64,000 nucleotides of DNA, from positions 124,001 to 188,000 of the forward strand of contig NZ_JIAI01000003.1 in NCBI RefSeq assembly GCF_000620785.1. Reading direction: 5' to 3'. Positions 15,601-25,201 of the stretch are shown here, piece after piece; the first letter of the stretch is position 1, and every line of letters starts with the position of its first letter. Source of the DNA: Actinospineispora acaciae DSM 45401 (GTDB lineage: Bacteria > Actinomycetota > Actinomycetes > Mycobacteriales > Pseudonocardiaceae). The notes beneath the pieces were generated by a model. The model searched no databases. It was not told the origin of the DNA and saw only the letters and a list, made by a program, of their open reading frames with translations. The position numbers and the translations under genes are program-made.

Positions 15601-16383
15601 CTAGACCCGGTACGTCGCGCCGGCGGTGACCACCTCGACCGGGCCGTCGAACGCCGCCTTGGCCTCGGCGAGCAGGTCGGCCGGGTCGTACCACACCTGC
15701 ACGTGGGTGAGCAGCAGCCGGCCGACCCCGGCGGCGGCCGCGTGCTCGCCTGCCTCCCGCCCGGACAGGTGCACCCCCGGCGGGCGCGGCCCGGTGTGCG
15801 GCCAGGTGGCCTCGCAGAGCAGCAGGTCCGCGCCCCGGGCCAGCTCGACCAGCGCGTCGCAGGCCCCGGTGTCGCCGCTGTAGACCAGGCTGCGCCCGCC
15901 GTGCTCCAGGCGCACCGCGTAGGACTCGCAGGGATGCACCGTCCGGCACGCCCGCAGCGCGCAGCCACCCACCGACACGCGCAGCCGTTCGGAAAGCTCC
16001 CGGAACTCGAAAACGTCGGAGAGGTCCTCCTCGGCGCGCTCGGCCGCCGACGCCGAGCACAGCGCGCCCAGCCGGTCCGCCGTCTCGAGCGGTCCGTAGA
16101 CCGGCAGCCGCCGGGCGGTGGGCGGGTACGGCGGCGTCGGGTGGTAGCGGCGGTACACCACCAGCGACGCGACGTCGGCGCAGTGGTCCGGGTGCAGGTG
16201 CGAGAGCAGCAGCGCGTCCAGGTCGAACGGATCCACATAACGGTGCAGCGCACCCAGGGTGCCGTTGCCGAGGTCGAGCCCGAGCGCGTGATCGTCCATC
16301 CGTACCAGGTAGCCCGACGACGGCGAGTCCGGTCCCGGTCCGCTGCCCGAGCAGCCCAGCACGGTGAGTTCCATGGCGGACAT
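15601..16383 (-). CDS. Metallo-beta-lactamase-fold phosphodiesterase, Rv1339-like
   Basis: 260 residues. The metal site is intact: His62, His64, Asp66 and His67 (SHLHPDHCAD), His150, Asp171 (YSGDTGACD) and His227 (LTHVQVW), plus the GVHLSGREAG loop around residue 205. Gene order (rdgB, rph, this gene, murI, rhomboid, cysM) matches M. tuberculosis, where the equivalent Rv1339 has been reported as an atypical class II cyclic-AMP phosphodiesterase. A cyclic-nucleotide phosphodiesterase role is a fair inference, but this sequence alone shows only the fold. ATG 16374 is an alternative start. Confidence 0.83.
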   Translation of the reverse strand: MSAMELTVLGCSGSGPGPDSPSSGYLVRMDDHALGLDLGNGTLGALHRYVDPFDLDALLLSHLHPDHCADVASLVVYRRYHPTPPYPPTARRLPVYGPLETADRLGALCSASAAERAEEDLSDVFEFRELSERLRVSVGGCALRACRTVHPCESYAVRLEHGGRSLVYSGDTGACDALVELARGADLLLCEATWPHTGPRPPGVHLSGREAGEHAAAAGVGRLLLTHVQVWYDPADLLAEAKAAFDGPVEVVTAGATYRV

Positions 16384-16416
16384 CTTGCCCGCACCCGGCC
16401 GCTTTGGCCCGATATC

Positions 16417-16839
16417 TCAGTGGTCAGCCGGCCCGAGGCGACGCCCGGTCCGGAACAGCCACAGCAGCCCCAGCACCGGCAGCACCAACGGCACCCAGCC
16501 GTACCCGGCGCCGTACCCCGACCACACCGTGGCGCGCGGGAACGCCACCGGGTCGAACACGCTCAGCGAGCCGACCACCAGCACCCCGACCAGCTCGACC
16601 AACACCGCGGTCCAGGCCAGCCGCCGCGCCCCCGGGCCGGACCGGGCGAGCCCGACGGTGGCCAGGATGTACACCACGCCGGAGAACGCGGACAGCAGGT
16701 ACGCCACCGGCGCCTCGGAGAACCGCGTGGCCAGCTGCACCCCGGCCCGGGCGGTGGCGGCCAGCGCGAACACCGCGTACACCGCGATCAACGCCCGCCC
16801 CGGCCCGGTCGCGGTGGGCCGCGCCTCAGCCACCGGCAC
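16417..16839 (-). CDS. Hypothetical four-helix membrane protein
   Basis: The 140-residue product has four strongly hydrophobic segments (about residues 15-33, 45-63, 73-95 and 113-131) and a short basic C-terminus; I do not recognise a named family with confidence. GTG 16839 lies 14 nt inside the upstream gene at 16826-17194, so the two are translationally coupled. Both stand between murI and the Rv1339-like gene. Confidence 0.7.
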   Translation of the reverse strand: MPVAEARPTATGPGRALIAVYAVFALAATARAGVQLATRFSEAPVAYLLSAFSGVVYILATVGLARSGPGARRLAWTAVLVELVGVLVVGSLSVFDPVAFPRATVWSGYGAGYGWVPLVLPVLGLLWLFRTGRRLGPADH

Positions 16840-17194
16840 CGCCCCACAACGAGAGCAGCCGCAGCACCGCCACCCCGACCGCGACCGAGCCCACCGCGAT
16901 CACCGTGCCGCCCCACCGGTTCGGCGGCTCCGCGCGGGCGAACTGCAGCGCGATCGGCAGCACGCACACCGAGACCAGCAGGTAGATCAGGAACGTGGAC
17001 GTCTCCGCCGGCCGCGCCCCGCCGAACACCCGGGCGGCGCCGATCAGCGCCTGCGCCACCAGCACCGCCTCGACCGCGCCGGCGGCCAGCACGTGCTCCC
17101 GCCCCGGCGGGCGCGCCAGCACGGTGCTGACCAACCCGAAGATCGCCAACGCCCCGGTCAGCACCAGCGCGACGACCGCCAACGAGTGGATCAC
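16826..17194 (-). CDS. Hypothetical four-helix membrane protein
   Basis: A 122-residue product with about four membrane helices and little else (segments near residues 3-26, 36-56, 67-85 and 95-115). No catalytic motif is visible. GTG 17194 is preceded by TATCGT seven bases upstream on the minus strand, which suggests a leaderless transcript for this two-gene unit. The stop overlaps the next gene by 14 nt. Family not recognised. Confidence 0.7.
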   Translation of the reverse strand: MIHSLAVVALVLTGALAIFGLVSTVLARPPGREHVLAAGAVEAVLVAQALIGAARVFGGARPAETSTFLIYLLVSVCVLPIALQFARAEPPNRWGGTVIAVGSVAVGVAVLRLLSLWGGAGG

Positions 17195-17201
17195 GAAGCG
17201 G

Positions 17202-17207
17202 ACGATA
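17202..17207 (-). promoter_or_regulatory. -10 box TATCGT
   Basis: Minus-strand TATCGT ends seven bases before GTG 17194, with no ribosome-binding site between. It lies within the short gap after the murI stop, implying a promoter separate from murI. Confidence 0.4.
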
Positions 17208-17218
17208 CCCGCCCGGGC

Positions 17219-18076
17219 TCAGGCGCCACCGAACGCGGCGGGCACCGCGACCGGCCCGATCTCCGGCCCGAGGAAGCGCCGGCCCAGCCGGCGGAACGGC
17301 TCCGGGTCCCCGGTGGCCAGGAACTCGTGCCCGCGCTCCGGCTCCTCCGCCGGCTCGCGCAGCAGCTCCAGCTCGGAGAGCACGCGGAGTACGTCCTTGG
17401 CGGTCTCCTCCGCGCTGGACACCAGGGTGACCTCCGGCCCGAGCGCGAGCTGCAGCACGCCGGACAGCAGCGGATAGTGCGTGCAGCCCAGCACCACGGT
17501 GTCCACCTCGGCGCGCTGCAGCGGCTCCAGGTAGCTCTGCGCCAGCCCGAGCACCTGCCGCCCGCTGGTCATGCCGCGCTCCACGAAGTCCACGAACCGG
17601 GGGCAGGCCACCGGCACCACCTCGACGTCGCGCGCGCCGGCGAACGTGTCGGTGTAGGCGCCGGACCGGATGGTCACCTCGGTCCCGAGCACCCCGATCC
17701 GGCCGTTGCGGGTGGCCGCCACCGCGCGCCGCACCGCCGGCCTGATCACCTCGACCACCGGCACCGGATACCGCTCACGGGCGTCCATCAGGCACGCCGA
17801 CGACGCCGCGTTGCACGCGATGACCAGCATCTTCACCCCGCGCCCCAGCAGCTCGTCGCCGAGCGCGAGCGACAGCCGGCGCACCTCGGCGACCGGCCGG
17901 GGCCCGTACGGGTTGTGCGCGGTGTCGCCCAGGTACACCAGCCGCTCGGCGGGCAGCTGGTCGATCACCGCGCGGGCCACCGTCAGCCCGCCGACCCCGG
18001 AGTCGAACACCCCGATCGGCGCGTCCACCGGCAGCTCACGGAAGCTCTCCGACCGCCGCACCCACGGCCTCACCAC
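17219..18076 (-). CDS. murI: Glutamate racemase
   Basis: The 285-residue Asp/Glu racemase has the catalytic pair Cys88 (VIACNAAS) and Cys198 (LGCTHYP), plus the N-terminal [12 protein letters not shown] with the conserved Asp-Ser and the GDTAHNPYG substrate loop. It supplies D-glutamate for peptidoglycan stem peptides. The first 18 residues exceed the usual family start, so GTG 18076 may be slightly early; [11 protein letters not shown] would be the conserved beginning. It is co-directional with the rhomboid gene, 58 nt downstream of it. Confidence 0.95.
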   Translation of the reverse strand: MVRPWVRRSESFRELPVDAPIGVFDSGVGGLTVARAVIDQLPAERLVYLGDTAHNPYGPRPVAEVRRLSLALGDELLGRGVKMLVIACNAASSACLMDARERYPVPVVEVIRPAVRRAVAATRNGRIGVLGTEVTIRSGAYTDTFAGARDVEVVPVACPRFVDFVERGMTSGRQVLGLAQSYLEPLQRAEVDTVVLGCTHYPLLSGVLQLALGPEVTLVSSAEETAKDVLRVLSELELLREPAEEPERGHEFLATGDPEPFRRLGRRFLGPEIGPVAVPAAFGGA

Positions 18077-18134
18077 ACCACGCCCCTCCGCACACCGCCC
18101 GCTCGTCCCGGTCCGAACGGCCAGTATGACGGCC

Positions 18135-18863
18135 TCAGCGTGGCAGCACCGGGCCGCCCGCGCCGGACCATCCGCCCGGCGACGGCCCTGGTCCGGCCGG
18201 TCCGTACCCGCCGCCCTCCGCGCCCGGGCCGCCGGGACCGACCTCGCGCCGCGCCCGCCGCCGGTCCGCGCCGGCCACCAACCGGGCCGCCAGCACCCCG
18301 GCCAGCGCGCCGCACAGGTGCGCCTGCCAGGACACCCCCGGCGTGCCCGGCAGCACCCCCCAGAGGATGCCGCCCCAGAAGAAGAACAGCACCAGCCCCA
18401 GCACGATCTGCTTGCCGCTGCGCGCGAAGAACCCTCTGACCAGCAGGAACACCAACCAGCCGAAGATCACCCCGGAAGCGCCGATGGTGGACGCGTCGCT
18501 CGGGCCGATCAGCCACACGCCCATCCCGCCGAGCAGCCAGATGGTCGCGGTGACCGCGATGAACTGGCGTATCCCGCCGGCCATGGCCAGGAAGCCGAAG
18601 GCCAGGAACGGCAGCGTGTTGCCGGCCAGGTGGTCCCAGTTGGCGTGCAGCAGCGGCGAGAACACCACGCCGTCGAGGTGGTCGACGTTGCGGGAGACGA
18701 TGCCGCCCGCGCGGTCCAGCATCCCGCCGGTGCCCTGGTCGACGGCCTCGATGACGTAGAGCAGGAACGTGAACACCGCCATGGCCACGGCGGCGGCGAA
18801 CGGCCTGGCCGGGAGCACCCTGGCGACCGAACGGCTGGATGACGACCGGAGTGGGCTCACCAT
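18135..18863 (-). CDS. Rhomboid-family intramembrane serine protease
   Basis: The 242-residue polytopic protein has the rhomboid landmarks: [11 protein letters not shown] (HxxxxHxxxN, residues 73-82), the catalytic Ser130 in GASGVIFG, and catalytic His182 (AHLCGALAG) in the last core helix. About six membrane helices are followed by a Gly/Pro-rich cytoplasmic tail. It cleaves membrane-spanning substrates inside the bilayer; substrates are unknown. Position between murI and cysM matches Rv1337. ATG 18863 is preceded by TAGCCT seven bases upstream on the minus strand, suggesting leaderless expression. Confidence 0.92.
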   Translation of the reverse strand: MVSPLRSSSSRSVARVLPARPFAAAVAMAVFTFLLYVIEAVDQGTGGMLDRAGGIVSRNVDHLDGVVFSPLLHANWDHLAGNTLPFLAFGFLAMAGGIRQFIAVTATIWLLGGMGVWLIGPSDASTIGASGVIFGWLVFLLVRGFFARSGKQIVLGLVLFFFWGGILWGVLPGTPGVSWQAHLCGALAGVLAARLVAGADRRRARREVGPGGPGAEGGGYGPAGPGPSPGGWSGAGGPVLPR

Positions 18864-18870
18864 GGTTTCG

Positions 18871-18876
18871 AGGCTA
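18871..18876 (-). promoter_or_regulatory. -10 box TAGCCT for the rhomboid gene
   Basis: Minus-strand TAGCCT ends seven bases before ATG 18863. No Shine-Dalgarno is visible between them. Confidence 0.45.
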
Positions 18877-18909
18877 CGCGAGCGCGGGCGCCATGGGACC
18901 AACGAATAA

Positions 18910-20193
<1,284 letters not shown>

Positions 20194-20239
20194 TCACGAC
20201 GGGGCCGGATGGATAGAGCGCCCCGCGCCGCGACGCCGG

Positions 20240-20695
20240 TCAGCGACAGTCGGGGACGTCGTCGGCGCCGGTGTGGGAGAACATGTAGCTCTCGACCACG
20301 TCGACCGGCTCCTCGGTGACCTCACCGTCGACGATGCGGAACGACCGGAACTTCGGCTCGATGGCGGGGTTGGTGGCCACCAGCACGTAGTGGGCCTCGG
20401 GATACCCGGCGATCTTGACGTCGGTGCGCGAGGGGTAGGCCTCGGTCTCGGTGTGCGAGTGGTAGATCACCACCCGCTCCTCGTCGCGGCTCTCCAGCTC
20501 GCGGTGCAGCCGCAGGTCCTCGCCCGAGTCGAACTGGTAGAACGTCGGTGACCGGGCCGCGTTCGTCATCGGGATGAACCGCTCCGGGCGGTCCGACCCG
20601 GCGGGCCCGGCGATCACGCCGCAGGCCTCGTCGGGATGGTCCCGACGGGCGTGCGCAACGATCTCGTCCACGAGATCCTTCCGGATCACCAGCAC
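20240..20695 (-). CDS. mec: Mec, JAMM/MPN+ zinc metalloprotease
   Basis: 151 residues with a complete JAMM centre: Glu23 (DEACG), His79 and His81 (YHSHTETEAY), Ser89 and Asp92. In mycobacteria Mec cleaves the CysO-cysteine adduct to release cysteine and regenerate CysO. Here it may also trim the extra C-terminal Ala of CysO, as JAMM proteins do for some sulfur carriers. GTG 20695 is supported by minus-strand TACCCT six bases upstream and by the conserved LVIRKDLVDEIVAHAR start. It is the first gene of mec-cysO-cysM. Confidence 0.93.
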   Translation of the reverse strand: MLVIRKDLVDEIVAHARRDHPDEACGVIAGPAGSDRPERFIPMTNAARSPTFYQFDSGEDLRLHRELESRDEERVVIYHSHTETEAYPSRTDVKIAGYPEAHYVLVATNPAIEPKFRSFRIVDGEVTEEPVDVVESYMFSHTGADDVPDCR

Positions 20696-20701
20696 CTGTA
20701 C

Positions 20702-20707
20702 AGGGTA
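20702..20707 (-). promoter_or_regulatory. -10 box TACCCT for leaderless mec
   Basis: Minus-strand TACCCT, six bases (GTACAG) before GTG 20695; no Shine-Dalgarno sequence. This would drive the mec-cysO-cysM unit. Confidence 0.45.
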
Positions 20708-20768
20708 CGGGCACTCCGCCGAGGTGCGCACGCGATGCGCGCCACTCCCAGGACCGCTAGGCCCGCCG

Positions 20769-21191
20769 CTACCCAACGCCGGCCCCGACCGGTTCGCGGC
20801 GCGCGTCGTACTCGGCCCGCGCCGTCTCCACCTCGGCCATGTGCCGGTACGCCCAGCCGTTGATCGTGCTCAGCAGGTCGACCAGCGAGCGCCCGAGCGG
20901 GGTCAGCCGGTAGTCCACCCGCACCGGGACGGCCGGCGTGACGGCCCGCTCCAGCAGCCCGTCGCGCTCCAGCGCGCGCAGCGTCTGGGTGAGCATCTTC
21001 TGGCTCGCGCCCGGCACCTCGCGGGACAGCTCGCCGTAGCGGCGCCCGCCGTCCGCGAGCGTGACCAGCACCAGGCTCGCCCACTTGTCGCTGAGCCGGC
21101 CGAGCAGCCGTTGCGTCGGGCAGGTCCGCACGTACTCCTGGTACGCCGCGGCCGCCTCGTGGCGACGCTGCGCGGCGGTGCGGGTCGGCAT
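20769..21191 (-). CDS. HxlR-family winged-helix regulator
   Basis: 140 residues of the HxlR family: an N-terminal CPTQRLLGRLSDKWASLVLVTL, then the winged helix with RRYGELSREVPGASQKMLTQTLRALERDGLLER and the wing VDYRLTPLGRSL. Members sense thiol stress, aldehydes or other electrophiles, often through the N-terminal Cys present here. GGAAGGAG is optimally placed before ATG 21191. It is divergent from a quinone-reductase-like gene and shares a 115-nt region with two overlapping palindromes, so it probably regulates that gene and itself. Confidence 0.92.
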   Translation of the reverse strand: MPTRTAAQRRHEAAAAYQEYVRTCPTQRLLGRLSDKWASLVLVTLADGGRRYGELSREVPGASQKMLTQTLRALERDGLLERAVTPAVPVRVDYRLTPLGRSLVDLLSTINGWAYRHMAEVETARAEYDARREPVGAGVG

Positions 21192-21214
21192 CCGCTCTCC
21201 TTCCGGTGCGGTAC

Positions 21215-21244
21215 GCACTCGCGAGTGCCTTCTTACCAAGGCAC
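21215..21244. promoter_or_regulatory. Overlapping palindromes, HxlR operator candidates
   Basis: Two inverted repeats share bases: the perfect 14-mer GCACTCGCGAGTGC (21215-21228), and GTGCCTT-CTTACC-AAGGCAC (21225-21244, perfect 7-bp arms). They lie between the divergent HxlR and oxidoreductase genes. The CTTACCAAG core resembles sites used by HxlR-type regulators. Confidence 0.55.
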
Positions 21245-21306
21245 ACGCCCCGTCCATATGTTCCCGATCGGCGAACACAGTGCCGAGACGAGCAGGAGGA
21301 AGCGAT

Positions 21307-22245
21307 ATGCGCGCGGTGGTGGTACGGACGTTCGGCGGGCCGGAGGCGTTGGAGGTCGCGGAGGTCCCGACGCCGGTCCCCGGGCCGGGCCAGGTGCGGA
21401 TCCGGGTACGGGCGGCGGCGGTGAACCCGGTGGACGCGTTCGTCCGCTCCGGGATGGCCACCCAGGTCGGCATGCAGCCGGAGCGCGACGGCGACGTGGG
21501 CGTCGGCTGGGACGTGGCCGGCGTGGTGGACGCCCTCGGCGAGCACACGGCGGGGTTCTCGGTCGGTGACGAGGTGATCGGGCTGTCCGACCGGCTGGAC
21601 GTCCCGACCGGCGGCTACGCCGAGTACCTGGTGCTGGACGCCGGCGCGGTGGCGCGCGCCCCGCGCGGGGTGTCCCCGGAGCTGGCGGCCACGCTGCCGC
21701 TCAACGCGCTGACCGCCGCCCAGGCCCTGGACCGGGCCGAGCTGGACGCGGGCCGGACGCTGCTGGTCACCGGGGCGGCCGGCGCGGTCGGCGGGTACGC
21801 CGTGCAACTGGCCGCCTCGGACGGCATCCGGGTGCTCGCCACCGCGTCCGCCGCCGACGAAAAGCTGGTCAGAAGCCTCGGCGCCGCCGAGTTCGTCCCC
21901 CGAGGCGAACACCTCGCCACCGCCGTCCGCGCCCTCGTCCCGTCCGGGGTAGACGCCGTGATCGACGCCGCCGCCCTCGGCACCCGGGCGCTGGACGCGG
22001 TGCGCGGCGGCGGCACGTTCGTCGCCGTGCTGGACGTGGCCGTCCCGAAGCCCCTGCGCGGCACCCGGGTCCGCACCGTCTACGTCCAGGCCGACGGCCG
22101 CCGCCTCGCCGACCTGGTAGCCCGCACCGAAACCGGCCGCCTCACCCCGAGAGTGGCCGAGACCTACCCCCTGGACAAGGCCTCCGAAGCCCACCACCGC
22201 CTCGCCCAAGGTGGCCTGCGCGGGCGCCTCGTGCTGGTGCCGTGA
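21307..22245 (+). CDS. Zinc-independent NADP-dependent quinone oxidoreductase
   Basis: 312 residues of the medium-chain dehydrogenase/reductase superfamily, quinone oxidoreductase branch. It has an N-terminal GroES-like domain (AAVNPVDAFVRSG) and a Rossmann domain with TGAAGAVGGYAVQLA around residues 158-172. There are no zinc-binding cysteines, as expected for QOR enzymes that reduce quinones or enones with NADPH. AGGAGGAAG lies a few bases before ATG 21307. Its pairing with HxlR suggests a role in electrophile detoxification. Hairpin copy 3 follows the stop. Confidence 0.88.
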   Translation: MRAVVVRTFGGPEALEVAEVPTPVPGPGQVRIRVRAAAVNPVDAFVRSGMATQVGMQPERDGDVGVGWDVAGVVDALGEHTAGFSVGDEVIGLSDRLDVPTGGYAEYLVLDAGAVARAPRGVSPELAATLPLNALTAAQALDRAELDAGRTLLVTGAAGAVGGYAVQLAASDGIRVLATASAADEKLVRSLGAAEFVPRGEHLATAVRALVPSGVDAVIDAAALGTRALDAVRGGGTFVAVLDVAVPKPLRGTRVRTVYVQADGRRLADLVARTETGRLTPRVAETYPLDKASEAHHRLAQGGLRGRLVLVP

Positions 22246-22249
22246 CCGA

Positions 22250-22295
22250 CCCGTGAGTGGCTAGGGCCGCTATGACGGCCCTAGCCACTCACGGG
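22250..22295. repeat. Intergenic palindrome, copy 3 (bidirectional terminator-like)
   Basis: Perfect 20-bp arms (left arm CCCGTGAGTGGCTAGGGCCG) around loop CTATGA. The loop is the reverse complement of the TCATAG of copies 1 and 2, so this copy is inserted in the opposite orientation. It lies between the convergent oxidoreductase and DUF2017 genes; the stop of the latter is 4 nt beyond the right arm. Confidence 0.85.
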
Positions 22296-22298
22296 GGT

Positions 22299-22850
22299 CT
22301 ACAGCGCGGTCGAACGGGTCTGGACGAGGGCGTCCTGTACGAACGTCAGCCAGTGGTAGACGCTCAGGTGCGCGGCGGCGGTCTCGTCGGGCGGTGGGTC
22401 CTCGGGCATGTCCTCGGTCACGCCGAGGGTGGTGCCCACGGCCAGGCGCACGTCGTTCAGGGCGGCCAGCCAGGCGTCGGCCTGTTCCACGGTCAGCTCG
22501 GCGCGGCCGCCGTCGGGCGGGCAGGTCTCCAGCACCACGGCCGCGGCCTGGGCCTTCGCCTCGATCAGCTCCGGCTCCCTGGCCGCGCGCAGCATGCCGG
22601 ACAGCTCGGAGTCCTCCCGGTGGAAGTCCGGCAGCAGCCTGGCCAGCACCGCGTCCTCGGGCGCCCGGGTGTGGCCGGAGCGGATGCCGGTCAGCTCGGC
22701 CAGCTCGTCGGCGGGGGCGTCCGCCACCCGGTCGGCCAGCATCGAGCTGACCTGCCCGACCAGGCCGCGCAACAGGCTGGCCTCCTGCTGGTCCAGCACC
22801 CCGATCAGGCGCAGCTTCGCGCCCCGCCCTTGTCGTTTCCAGCCGTTCAC
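22299..22850 (-). CDS. DUF2017 family protein (Rv1332-like)
   Basis: 183 residues of the actinobacterial DUF2017 family. An N-terminal [17 protein letters not shown] helix is followed by an acidic middle part ([17 protein letters not shown]), an [21 protein letters not shown] helix, and a C-terminal [17 protein letters not shown]. Molecular function is not known. GTG 22850 overlaps the clpS stop (GTGA), and the clpS-DUF2017 pair matches Rv1331-Rv1332, so a link to ClpS-dependent proteolysis is possible but unproven. Confidence 0.85.
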   Translation of the reverse strand: MNGWKRQGRGAKLRLIGVLDQQEASLLRGLVGQVSSMLADRVADAPADELAELTGIRSGHTRAPEDAVLARLLPDFHREDSELSGMLRAAREPELIEAKAQAAAVVLETCPPDGGRAELTVEQADAWLAALNDVRLAVGTTLGVTEDMPEDPPPDETAAAHLSVYHWLTFVQDALVQTRSTAL

Positions 22851-23143
22851 GAGCGCTGCATGGTGGCCCACAGGCCGGCGGCATGCAGCTTCGCCACGTC
22901 GCCCTCGACCTTCTCCCGCGATCCGGAGGAGACCGTCGCACGGCCCTTGTGGTGAACGTCGAGCATCAGCTTCGTCGCCTTGTCCCGGTCGTAGCCGAAC
23001 AGCTTCTGGAACACGTAGGTCACGTAGGACATCAGGTTGACCGGGTCGTTCCACACGATGGTCTGCCAGGGCACCTCGATGGCACCGGTCTCGTCCGCGA
23101 CCTGCTCTGCCGACTGGGCAGGCGTGGAAAGTGGTGCGGCCAT
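22847..23143 (-). CDS. clpS: ATP-dependent Clp protease adaptor ClpS
   Basis: 98 residues. A flexible N-terminal extension (1-25) is followed by the ClpS fold: [26 protein letters not shown], with the Asn-Asp-x-Val loop that reads N-degrons, then [20 protein letters not shown] and the [17 protein letters not shown] helix. ClpS delivers N-end-rule substrates to ClpC/ClpA. Length and motifs are typical. The gene is divergent from pncB and translationally coupled to the DUF2017 gene. Confidence 0.95.
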   Translation of the reverse strand: MAAPLSTPAQSAEQVADETGAIEVPWQTIVWNDPVNLMSYVTYVFQKLFGYDRDKATKLMLDVHHKGRATVSSGSREKVEGDVAKLHAAGLWATMQRS

Positions 23144-23217
23144 GTCCCTATGGTGACAGCTCCGGCGCGGGCCGTGCACGCCCGGGCGGGAAATCCGGAC
23201 CGGTCGTGGCGGGCGAT

Positions 23218-23223
23218 TAGGCT
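23218..23223 (+). promoter_or_regulatory. -10 box TAGGCT for pncB
   Basis: TAGGCT ends eight bases before ATG 23232 in the 88-nt region between divergent clpS and pncB. No clear ribosome-binding site is present. Confidence 0.45.
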
Positions 23224-23231
23224 GGCGTTCC

Positions 23232-24530
23232 ATGACCGGTTCCCGGAACGACGGCGCCAGCACGGGGCTGCTCACCGACAGGTACGAGCTGACCATGCTC
23301 GCCGCCGCGCTCGCCGACGGCACGGCCGATCGCCGCTGCACGTTCGAGGTGTTCGCCCGCCGGCTGCCGGACGGACGGCGCTACGGCGTGGTGGCCGGCA
23401 CCGGGCGGCTGCTGGACGCGATCTCCCGGTTCCGGTTCGGCGACGCCGAGCTGGCCCAGCTCGCCGAGACCGGGGTCGTCGGGGCGGACACGCTGGACTG
23501 GCTGGCCGGCTACCGGTTCTCCGGCGACATCGACGGCTACCCCGAGGGCGAGCTGTACTTCCCCGGCTCCCCCGTGCTGACGGTGACCGGCACCTTCGCC
23601 GAGGCCGTGCTGCTGGAGACGCTGGTGCTGTCGGTGCTCAACCACGACTGCGCGATCGCCTCGGCGGCCGCCCGGATGGTGGGCGCCGCCGGTGGCCGTC
23701 CGCTGATCGAGATGGGCTCGCGGCGCACCCACGAGCAGGCCGCGGTGGCCGCCGCCCGCGCCGCCTACCTGGCCGGCTTCGCCAGCACGTCCAACCTGGC
23801 GGCCGGCCGCGCGTTCGGCATCCCCACGGCAGGGACGGCGGCGCACGCGTTCGTACTGCTGCACGATGACGAGCAGCGCGCGTTCGCCAGCCAGGTCGCC
23901 GCCCAGGGCACCAAGACCACGCTGCTGGTGGACACCTACGACATCCGCCGGGGCGTGGAGCGGGCGGTGGCGGCGGCCGGCACCGAGCTGGGCGCCATCC
24001 GGATCGACTCCGGCGACCTGGGCGAGCTGGCCCGCCAGGCCCGCGAGCAGCTCGACGAGCTGGGCGCGCGGGCCACCCGGATCGTGCTCTCCGGCGACCT
24101 GGACGAGTACGCCATCGCCGCGCTGCGCGCCGAGCCGGTGGACGCCTACGGGGTGGGCACCGCCCTGGTCACCGGCTCCGGGGCGCCCACCGCCGGGATG
24201 GTCTACAAGCTGGTCGAGGTGGAGGGGCGGCCGGTGGCCAAGCGCAGCTCGTCCAAGGAGTCCAAGGGCGGCCACAAGTCCGCGCTGCGCCGCTACAAGC
24301 CGACCGGCACCGCCCTGGAGGAGGTCGTCCACCCCGTCACGGACCCGGTGCCGCCCGGCCCGCACGACAGGGTGCTGCCGGTGCCGCTGGTCTCCGCCGG
24401 CGAGCCGGTGCCCGGGCTGGACACCCTGGAACAGTCCCGCGAGCGGCTGCGCGCCGCGCTCGTCTCGGTCCCCTGGGAGGGCCTCAAGCTGTCCAGGGGC
24501 GAGCCCGCGATCCCGACAGTGTTCTCCTAG
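23232..24530 (+). CDS. pncB: Nicotinate phosphoribosyltransferase
   Basis: The 432-residue type II phosphoribosyltransferase makes nicotinate mononucleotide from nicotinic acid in NAD salvage. It opens [15 protein letters not shown], has the regulatory His167 in [10 protein letters not shown] (autophosphorylated to couple ATP hydrolysis) and the [14 protein letters not shown] and [14 protein letters not shown] segments around the phosphoribosyl site. Length is normal. It lies 10 nt before pncA and divergent from clpS, equivalent to pncB1 (Rv1330c) of M. tuberculosis. Confidence 0.95.
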   Translation: MTGSRNDGASTGLLTDRYELTMLAAALADGTADRRCTFEVFARRLPDGRRYGVVAGTGRLLDAISRFRFGDAELAQLAETGVVGADTLDWLAGYRFSGDIDGYPEGELYFPGSPVLTVTGTFAEAVLLETLVLSVLNHDCAIASAAARMVGAAGGRPLIEMGSRRTHEQAAVAAARAAYLAGFASTSNLAAGRAFGIPTAGTAAHAFVLLHDDEQRAFASQVAAQGTKTTLLVDTYDIRRGVERAVAAAGTELGAIRIDSGDLGELARQAREQLDELGARATRIVLSGDLDEYAIAALRAEPVDAYGVGTALVTGSGAPTAGMVYKLVEVEGRPVAKRSSSKESKGGHKSALRRYKPTGTALEEVVHPVTDPVPPGPHDRVLPVPLVSAGEPVPGLDTLEQSRERLRAALVSVPWEGLKLSRGEPAIPTVFS

Positions 24531-24540
24531 GGAGCCCACG

Positions 24541-25089
24541 ATGCGTGCCTTGATCATCGTCGACGTCCAGCTCGACTTCTGCGAGGGCGGCTCGCTGGCG
24601 GTGGCCGGCGGCGCCTCGGTGGCCGAGCGGATCAACGCCCGCTCCACCTCCGGCGACTACGCCGAGGTGGTGGCCACCAGGGACTACCACGTCGACCCCG
24701 GCGACCACTTCTCCGAGACCCCCGACTTCGTGCGCTCCTGGCCGCCGCACTGCCGGGTCGGCACCGCCGGCGCGGCGTTCCATCCCGCGCTGGACGTGGC
24801 GCCGGTGCGGGCGGTGTTCTCCAAGGGCGAGTACACCGCCGCCTACTCCGGCTTCGAGGGCGCCGAGCCCGGCGGCCAGGCGCTCGCCGACTGGCTGCGA
24901 GCCCGCGGCATCACCGAGGTCGACGTGGTCGGCATCGCCACCGACCACTGCGTCCGCGCCACCGCCCTGGACGCCGCCCGCGCCAACTTCACCACCACCG
25001 TCCTCACCGACCTGACCGCCGGCGTCTCCCCCGACACCACCACCGCCGCCCTCACCGAACTCCGCGCCGCCGGCATCACCGTCGCGTGA
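24541..25089 (+). CDS. pncA: Nicotinamidase
   Basis: 182 residues of the isochorismatase fold with the nicotinamidase active site. The triad is Asp8 (IVDVQLDF), Lys95 (VFSKGEY) and Cys137 (GIATDHCVRA); metal ligands are Asp48, His50, His56 and His70. These match M. tuberculosis PncA offset by one residue. It converts nicotinamide to nicotinic acid, the substrate of the PncB encoded immediately upstream, so the pair forms an NAD salvage unit. ATG 24541 is preceded by AGGGAG. In M. tuberculosis pncA is elsewhere. Confidence 0.95.
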   Translation: MRALIIVDVQLDFCEGGSLAVAGGASVAERINARSTSGDYAEVVATRDYHVDPGDHFSETPDFVRSWPPHCRVGTAGAAFHPALDVAPVRAVFSKGEYTAAYSGFEGAEPGGQALADWLRARGITEVDVVGIATDHCVRATALDAARANFTTTVLTDLTAGVSPDTTTAALTELRAAGITVA

Positions 25090-25187
25090 TCCGCGTGGCA
25101 CACCCACTCCGTATGCCACACACGCGCTGGAGCAGGTGTGCCGGGTACGAACCGGGTGTGCGGCCCGATCGCGGCACGGGCACGCGG

Positions 25188-25193
25188 TAGCGT
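25188..25193 (+). promoter_or_regulatory. -10 box TAGCGT for dinG
   Basis: TAGCGT ends eight bases before GTG 25202, with no ribosome-binding site. The 112-nt gap after pncA also holds an inverted repeat GTGGCA/TGCCAC (25095-25119, 13-nt spacer). Confidence 0.4.
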
Positions 25194-25201
25194 CAGCGGT
25201 C

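Noticed and set aside
25095-25119. GTGGCA/TGCCAC inverted repeat after pncA as a terminator
   Set aside because: Only 6-bp arms with a 13-nt loop; too weak to call.
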